From the NCBI GenBank assembly GCA_002633005.1, contig NMRA01000545.1, forward strand, positions 93,690-157,689: 64,000 nt of DNA. The letters are read 5' to 3'. Position numbers and translations under genes: made by a program. The notes beneath the pieces are model-generated. The model was not told the origin of the DNA. It did not search any database and saw only the letters and a list, made by a program, of their open reading frames with translations. Position 1 is the stretch's first letter. Each line of letters starts with the position of its first letter. Positions 37,601 to 46,284 of this stretch are shown here, piece by piece. This DNA is from Phoronis australis. Taxonomy: Eukaryota; Phoronida; Phoronidae.

Positions 37601-40600
37601 AGTTCACAACACGGGTTACTGGTGTCAGCTTATCGCTTGAAGTCATCGTTTAACACCAATAAATCATCAAACTTCGATGTAAAACCATTAAAAATACACC
37701 GAGTTCTTATAAAAACGTGTTGTTTTATTTCGATGTTACGGATTTATTGGTATTTGGACACACCGTAGACTACAAAGTTCGGCAGGCCACTAAGGTCCGT
37801 AGCAGGAGTTTGGGATCTGCATTTTCCGTGAGATACAGACAGGAGAACCTAGATCTGTGTTGTTTAAACTTGTGATTTTTTGAGTTCTAAACACAGAACG
37901 CTTGTTAGCCTGGTCAGTGGCTCGGAGCCCGATGATCAGGTCCGTCGCGACCGGCCGGATTGACTCGTTATCCCCGCCAGTGGCTCGGAAACTGATCAGA
38001 CATCACGAATATAAACCAGCCAAAGTTCAGTGGAAACTAAACTTCCAGTCAAGAAAATATTATATTAGTGAGCCAAAGTAATGTGCACCTGATTATGTTG
38101 GTGAATTAGCCACGAAACTGCAAATCTACTTACTCGTCGGGGGCCGCAAATTCAGGTTCCGCTTTGGCCACAGCAACGTCAGGCTAGAAGTTGTACATTG
38201 ACAATCATTATTTGAGTAATGTAAATGTAAATAAAGATTCCCCTAACACCTGGCCGTGGGATGGAAATCGAGCTGTTTCACAACAGTTTCTGCCGGCAAA
38301 CACTAAATTAGCATGAACTCACATGGCCTAGGTGTCCCGCAATTAGCTTTATTGCACCTAAAGCCGGTAACAGAGTGATTTATTCATTGCTGGCTTCTCA
38401 AATCATTTGCACTCACGAACACTCCAAAGGCATTACAAATTGCATCTAATGAGACAGACTTAGTTTCAGTTTTATATAAGTATTGGTCAGGGTGAGATTA
38501 AGTCATTTTGAAACAGAACGCTCAGTAATTAATGCCAACATGGCAACTCGCAATCCCGACTTAGGACGAGCTAGAGCTCATCAGTCCCGACTTCGCAGGT
38601 GGATCGTTAAAGGCTAATGCCACCCGATGTAATTAGTCTTTTTTGCCGTCTTAATCGGTCTATTTCCACATCGCCTCGCGTACGGTCGACCTTACCTTGC
38701 CAAGAGGTGTCGCGTTAACCTGTGAGGAAGATGAGAAACGACGCTAGCGACGTCAGTGGTTCATATGCATAATGAATGCCGCTATGTTGCGGTGTATCGT
38801 TCCCGCTTGTCCGAACTAAGCAGCTGCGAGGAAAGCGAGTATATCGTTTTTTTTTTTACTTCCTCGAGAGTCCGAAATGCTTAGGAAGTTGCTCATGGTA
38901 GTGAAGAATGAAATGTACGCTGTAAATAGCAAGTATGACATCTCCGTGTCTGTGTCCTGCAGACCGCAACGTCGACAGTGCCTCACGAATGCCGGCTTAC
39001 CAAATAACTCCATACGTTCCGTTGTCAGAGCTTGTTCACGGCGCCTCTTTAGTATTTCTTCATCACTGTATTCCTGTTCGAATTGATAGCCTGTAAGACT
39101 TAACGATCCACCTGCGAAATCGGGGTTGATGAGCCGCTCTAGCTCGTCCTAAGTCGGGATTGCGAGTTGCCATGTTGGCGTTTATTACTTACCGTTCTGT
39201 TTCAAAATGAATTATTCTCAATCTAACCAATACTTATATAAAAGTGAAACAAAGTCTGTCTCATTAGATGTAATTTGAAATGCTTTTGGAGTGTTCGTGA
39301 GTGCACGAAATGATTTCAGAAGCCAGCAATGAATAGTCACTGCGTTACCGGCTTTAGGTGCAATAAAACTAATTGACGGGACACCGAGGCCGTGTGAGCT
39401 CTAATTTAGTGTTTGCTGACAGAAACTGTTGTGAAACAATTCGATTTCCACCCCACGACCAGGTGTTAGGGGAATCTTTATTTACATTTACATTACTCAA
39501 ATAATGATTGTCAATGTACAACTTCTGCCCTGACGGTGCTGTGGCCAAAACGGAACTGAATTGGCGGCCCCCGACGAGTAAGTAGATTTGCATTTTCGTG
39601 GTTAATTCACCAACATAATCACGTGCACATTACTTTGGCTCACTAGTATAGTTTTTTCTTGACTGGAAGCTTAGTTTCCACTGAACTTTGGCTGGTTTGT
39701 TCGTGTTTCTGATCAGTTTCCGAGCCACTGGCCAGGATAACGAGTCAATCCGGCCGGCCGCTGACGGGCCTGATCAGGCTCCGAGCCACTGGCCAGGATA
39801 ACGAGCGTTTTGTGTATAGAAATCAGAAAATCACAAATCTAAACAACACAGATCTAGGTTCTCCTGTCTGTATCTCACGGAAAACACTTCGAAATTATCT
39901 CCAAACACACCCCAAACTCCTGCTACGGACCTGATTGGCCTGCCGAATTTTGTAGGCTACGGTTTGTCCAATTACCAATAAATCCGTAAGAACGAAATAA
40001 AACAACACGTTTTTGTAAGAACTCGGTGTATTTTTAAGGGTTTTACATCGAAGTTTGATGATTTATTGGTGCTAAACGATGACTCCAAGCGATAAGCTGA
40101 CACCAGTAACCCGTGTTGTGAACTGCTGAACAGAACGCGTGTGAAACCGATGACGTAATTGGATAATTTCAACACCTCCGTCTGCCGTCAGGTGTCAGGT
40201 AACGCAACCGCACGTGTCGTTATGGAGTAGAACTACTCGATCTAAATTGATACAAATTGGGTTGTTTTTTGGGTGGCATGCTCCTTTAAGATTAAATAGC
40301 TTCACGATAAATCCATACTTAGGACGTATTGTGTTCCCACTGATTTTATTAACTCTATACAACATTGCTCGTGGTTACTGTTGGCAGTTTTGTTGCCAAT
40401 AATTTAATATAATTCTTATTTTGAATACAAAATCATAAACTGAAACTTACCCGTTCTCTTTAGAGGTTCAGAATTACTGAAATGTCGAGATAGTAAAAGC
40501 TATTGGAAATTCACATCAATTGCATTTTTGGAAACTATACTTGTTTCTTCACGAGGAACTTCTTTTATAAGAACTACTTACTACGTGAAGGTCTATAGTA

Positions 40601-43600
40601 GTCCGTGGCTAAATTCCTCCACCACACTATCTCGACAGGACCCGGGTCAGTGCATTCCTTGTCATTGAAAGTGTAGTACCACCGACAGCAGCCATTCGTT
40701 TGATTGTAAGCAGAGCGGATTGTCGCCCTGAACTGAACTCGTAATGACGTCACGTCGTGCTGTTTCTTGTAAGTGACAGTCTAGAAGAAAGAAAGTCTGC
40801 GAGTTTCTTATGATTTTATTTAGCATCGTCGAAGGAATTTGTGAACCATGTTTGACTACTATATGATTTTAATAATCATCAATCAGACTAAATTACAAGG
40901 GTTCAACCCTAATTGTCTATACCAACGTTTTGTTTGGGTAGGCGCGAAACATTTGCCAAGAATGGTTTACAACACAATCTTAAGAGTGCAGTACCGTTCA
41001 AAGAATGCAAAAATTCATACAGGGGGTGATAAACCCTGTGACGCAGATTTCGTTCATATTGTGCATTTTAGCTAACTTTCTTACTTATCACATTTATTAG
41101 CTTTAATCAGGTACCACAGATTTAAAGAAAAAAAAACACACGAAACAGTACCCCTATATCTCACGTTTTGATGCAATATCAGTAATTGCTCTCCTGAGCC
41201 CCTCAGGTGAGTAAGTCAGTATCAGACTATCTGAAATTTTTCAAAGTGAGCACTCAGCGCTGCAAAGGGCATGGCGGCTGATTCGAGACAACAGAGAGAT
41301 TGCTTACCACAGTTTGTCTCTGAGAACTTTGACTATTTGCGTAAGCCCTCAAGCTCTGTTTGCGAACATATAGAGATCAAGGAAAAATCTGTCCACCCTG
41401 AACACAACCAAGACTTCAAAGCCAAGCCTGAGGTCTTGCTGGAAATAACTGATCATTGGGGAACACAGTTTGCAGATTGCAGCTGGGCCATGTTAGCTAT
41501 TATTGACCTCAGTCAGTAAATGTTCTAAATTTGTTTGCAATACCACTGTTTGTTTTGTCAGGATTGTCATCTGAGAACAGTTTAAACTTAAAGTGATCCA
41601 ATCCCGTAAAATAACAACAATAGCCACTCCCTGAAACAACACAGCGCCCTCTCTGTATTTACCCACAATGCTCGCGCAGTTATGAACACAGGGCCTCGCA
41701 CGACTGATGTGTCTGTAGACTCCGTCTAACATGCACACCCAAAACATGGCTCACGGACTTACAGTTTACGGACCAAAACCAAAGTTTTTGTAACCACAAA
41801 CGTACAGCAGACTCCTCGCTGAACGTGTTCCATTTACCTTTAAGAGATAAGTTCCCGAAATGAGCTGAGTCTGGTATTGCAGAAAAACAATTTTCTCCCA
41901 CAGCAACCACAAGACGGAGAGGGAGAGGGGTGGAGGACCGGATGATCATTCGAAGAATCAGACAGCTGGGAGTAAACAACTTGGGATAACATTGGGATAT
42001 CATATTTGTGGTCTCTCGACAACTTCGAGCCATCCTTCAAAGCCTACAACGTGACTTCATATACCCATGTGCACTGTAATCCATCGTTTGCGAATTCGTC
42101 TAGAACAAACAAGTGAAAAGAGAAAGAAAGAAAGAAAGAAAGAAAGAAAGGTACATATTTTTATTACAGTAAATGCAGAATCGTGTGCATGTAATGTCCT
42201 TTGTCACTTACCACTATTGTTCCATTATCCTGAGGTGAGTTAAAGTTAGGCCAATACCACTGGCGTATGTTGGAAACGGGAATCTCCTCACAGTCTGTGA
42301 GATTGGCTAAAGCGATAATGTTATTTGCCATTAATATTTCATGTGTACAAATGCCATTTTTATTCCCACATGTATATTTACAGTTGTCATTGTCATCTAT
42401 CTTTACCTTCATCACTCTTTGGTTAGGTTTAATTACGTAGTTATAGTATTTATAATGGATATCTGTAAACACGTGTGTAATAATAAAACAGCGTAGAATA
42501 AAAATTATAACCACATAATTAAACATAAAATAAATAAATAAGAATACACAGGTTACCAGGTTAACATAAAAAACTTGACAATTTGTATCCATGGTGATCT
42601 ATACAAAAAGCATAATACAGACAACATGAGACAATTACTTACACGTGAGAGAGATGATCACTGAATGAATAAATCAACTAATACATTTTGATCCTTGAGT
42701 GTGGAGGAAGTTTTATAAAAATCCCTCTTTTAGTGTAAACTATACAAAGATATGCCAGTTTCAATACAAAGTGCTGCATAAGATCCTTCCTGCAAACGCT
42801 TGGTCATTTGAAATTAATTACGTTGATTCTGATTCTTGTACTGTCTGTGAGAAGGAATGTGATACAATCGAACACTCATTTCTAGATTGTTGTATCACGC
42901 GCTCTTTTTGGTGCAATATTGAGAACCTGTTTACAGCAACGATCGACTCCAAACTCCATTTGGAAAAAATATAAGTTTTGGAACTCTGTTTAAAAAGAGA
43001 AAACAAAGTACTCAACTGGTTTCTACTGCACGCGAAATATTACATTTCAAAAATTAAAAAGAATGCCTCAACTTTAAATGTGTTTATTTACAGGTAAAAA
43101 ATATTTTTCTAACAGAAAAAATATGCCATTGGGCAAAAAACCGTCGAATGTTGAGAGCACCTTCCATCCGAACAAATACCGCATCATCGGAAAGAGGAGG
43201 GGGAACCAAGGTCAACAGAAAACGGATAAACAAAATACGAAAGGTTAGAAAAATATATAAACGAAACAATATTGATTTATTTAAATATAAATTGCCGTGT
43301 TACCGCAAACTTTTCTCTCTCGGTAGACAAAAAAAAAACATTACACGTTTTCACGAAATAGTAAAGAGGTGCAATCATCAATATTTAAGTTGGCTTCAAA
43401 AGTTTTAGAAATATTACAGCCTAAAAAAATATCCAGTTTTATAGTACTGAAGGTTAGTTAAGACCCTAGAGACATTTGTTTACAACGTAGTGTGCAAGAA
43501 CGCCTTTTCAAGGACGTCACTGATGACACCACGTGTCAAGGGATTACGAATACGTTATTTTTTCATTTGATAATTAATTTGCCAAGTAAGTATTTGTGTT

Positions 43601-46177
43601 CAGCACATACGGCTGCCGTTTTACACGTTGCACTCGCTCACATTCATTAAGTAAGGCTTCAAAAAGTGATTTTACAATAACGGTGTTATATTGTAAACGA
43701 GCTATTGTTAAGAATATGCGACTACTAAAATTAGCGGCCAATATCAGTACCCCGTCTTCCCCTTTGTATTGAATTATGATGAACGACCATGGTATACTTA
43801 GACCGTCCTGAACGTACGGTGTTTCCCCTCTGCATTTGGTCAGTGTAGTGGAAGGCATTTGCACCACAGTTACGCCAACGTGGTCATTTTAGACGCCGGT
43901 GTTACTTGAGTGATAATATGAGGACAATAAATCACGTTGTACATTCCTTACTTGCCTGTCTTCCCGAGCAGTCATCGAATTGCTTAATCCTGTGTTGCAC
44001 CTCGGATTATTTGCTATAAATCGCATGGAATTCCTAAAAGGTCATACGCTCTTGGCGTCAGAAACTAATTCGCCAGGAAGAGCAGCTTTAAGACCCTGGT
44101 TAGAAGTAACAAAGACTGTCAGTTCTTCTCTCGCTGAGAAAAGAACAGTAGCAATTTCTTTAACAGTGAATGACCGAAATCAAACCTTTGTTTTTGACAA
44201 GTGTGTTTTTGTTATCATTTCAACATTAAGACACCAAAGCGAGGGGTTGCGCAATGCAAAATATCCGGGAAACTTGCGTTGAAATTTTTCGTTTACGGAA
44301 TGGAAATCGCGAATTTTCTTCCATCATGCTCACTCAGACCGGCCAACTAATCATTTCAGTAGCTGCCATTCTGCTCGTCCGTGTTAGCAAGGTCCCGAGC
44401 TTACTTGTGTAACGCTCGCTTACATTTGCGCGACCTCGTCAATCTCGTAACAAATTTTCTGTACAAAATGAGGCTTGATGATTTGTAATTTTTGCGAAAA
44501 TGAGACCGAACGCATTAGGTTTACATTTTGACTGTCCTGCTTTGAAGGCAAAAACATAGGTGGTTCTGGTCTTTTTAAAATTGAGTCGGTTGTGCGGTAT
44601 TTAGTTGTTTACTTTTTCAAAAAAACAAACAATTCTATCTCATATGAGCAAAGTTGATGCGGAATTCGTTTTTTACTCATAATTTGGCAAATCATGACGT
44701 TTCTCGCCTTGCTTACCCTAGCCTTGCCTACGTGCCATTGTTCGCACACAAAAATACGAGAACTTGGTAACACTTGATGGCGTTTTTTCTTTTTCTTAGT
44801 CGTGGTAAATATCAGAAACAATGGTACTTTTTGGCCAAATAATTTGTTGCATCAAAACTACATTTTTAGGATATGATGTCCATATCAGATACATTTGAAA
44901 TGCCGAATGTAAAGCTTGCAGTCATGGCAGACATGTCTTTATGGGGTTTAGTAATACGCACTGACACAGACGTGTCTTTATGGTGTTTAGTAATACGCAC
45001 CGACACAGACGTGTCTTTATGAGGTTTAGTAATACGCACCAACACAGACGTGTCTTTATGCGGTTTAGTAATACGCACCGACACAGACGTGTCTTTATGA
45101 GGTTTAGTAATACGCATCGACACAGACGTGTCTTCATGAGGTTTAGTAATACGAACCCACACAGACTCCGATCCCATTGTCGCAATCTTTGCGACACGTA
45201 TGATCACCGGCGGTACACGATCTAGAGGTGCACTCGGAACTCGAGTCATGTTTGTTGCTATTTATCTGGAACAGAACAGAAATATATCACACAATTGATA
45301 CACTGTGATCCTTAATTTGAGCAAAAGTCTTTGTTACTTTTCAATGGAAGAGGAGCTCAGTGTTCACATTTTAAGAAAATATCACATGGAAATATAATAA
45401 TATCAATTTATAGGAAAACGTAACGTTTATAGTGAAAAATCCAGAAATGCACAGAAGATTGATGAAAAATAGTGATTTCCCTTAGTGGACCGTTTCACAA
45501 TAATACCGAAATTTTAGACTTTCTCTAATATAGTTTTAATCCATCGTTACGCCTCTGTGAAAATATCGTTGTCAAGTTACGTTCTTTGAGACAAGCACGT
45601 AGCAAACAACAACACCTGATTGTAGCGAAAGAACGACATAACAACATAAAATGACTATAAACACTCCTTCCGACAAAAACATCTCATTCAGACAACTAAC
45701 CATTATGAAACTGACCTTAGATTCAGGGCATGAAAAGAATTGACGGGCTAGTGCAGGTTCTACAAAACAATTTCTCACGGCTATTTTGTGCTCCGAGCAT
45801 GTTCTCAAATAATAAATGACTCTCAGTTAATTTCCAACCCATAGCTTTGACGATCTCGGACAATGTGGTGTGACAGGATCTTCAACACTCAAATCAAAAG
45901 CTTCTTTGGTAACGGAATGCTGCTTATTTCAGCATTAATAGAGGGTTTATTTTCTGGCTATACAAACACACGCACGCAATGACAACTTTATTGTCGGGCT
46001 ATACAAACACACGCACGCAATGACAACTTTATTGTCTGGCTATACAAACACACGCACGCAATGACAACTTTATTGTCTGGCTATACAAACACACGCACAC
46101 AATGACAACTTTTTGCTGATATGTTAGTTAAAGTAATAGTAATAATGATAATAATAATGAAGATAATGATACTACTA

Positions 46178-46208
<31 letters not shown>

Positions 46209-46249
46209 TGCTGCTGCTACAACAATAACAAGTTCTACTACTATTACTG

Positions 46250-46284
<35 letters not shown>

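Noticed and set aside
37550-40175. Paired ORFs of about 70 codons in the foldback arms
   Set aside because: They are mirror translations of the inverted arms, with no conserved domain and no sign of selection for protein.
42298-42592. 5' extension of the exon 3 ORF (hydrophobic N-terminus)
   Set aside because: Rich in Ile, Phe and Tyr because of AT-rich intron; a proper acceptor at 42295 and the matching 83-nt sister exon set the start.
43574-43867. 97-codon minus-strand ORF in intron 2 of the mosaic gene
   Set aside because: I tested it as an extra exon; no acceptor and donor pair of matching phase was convincing and it lacks the CTHRC1, PAN or FN2 pattern.
44866-45249. 127-codon ORF with a 13-residue repeat
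   Set aside because: Produced by the 39-bp minisatellite; the supported coding part is the short Cys-rich exon in a different frame.
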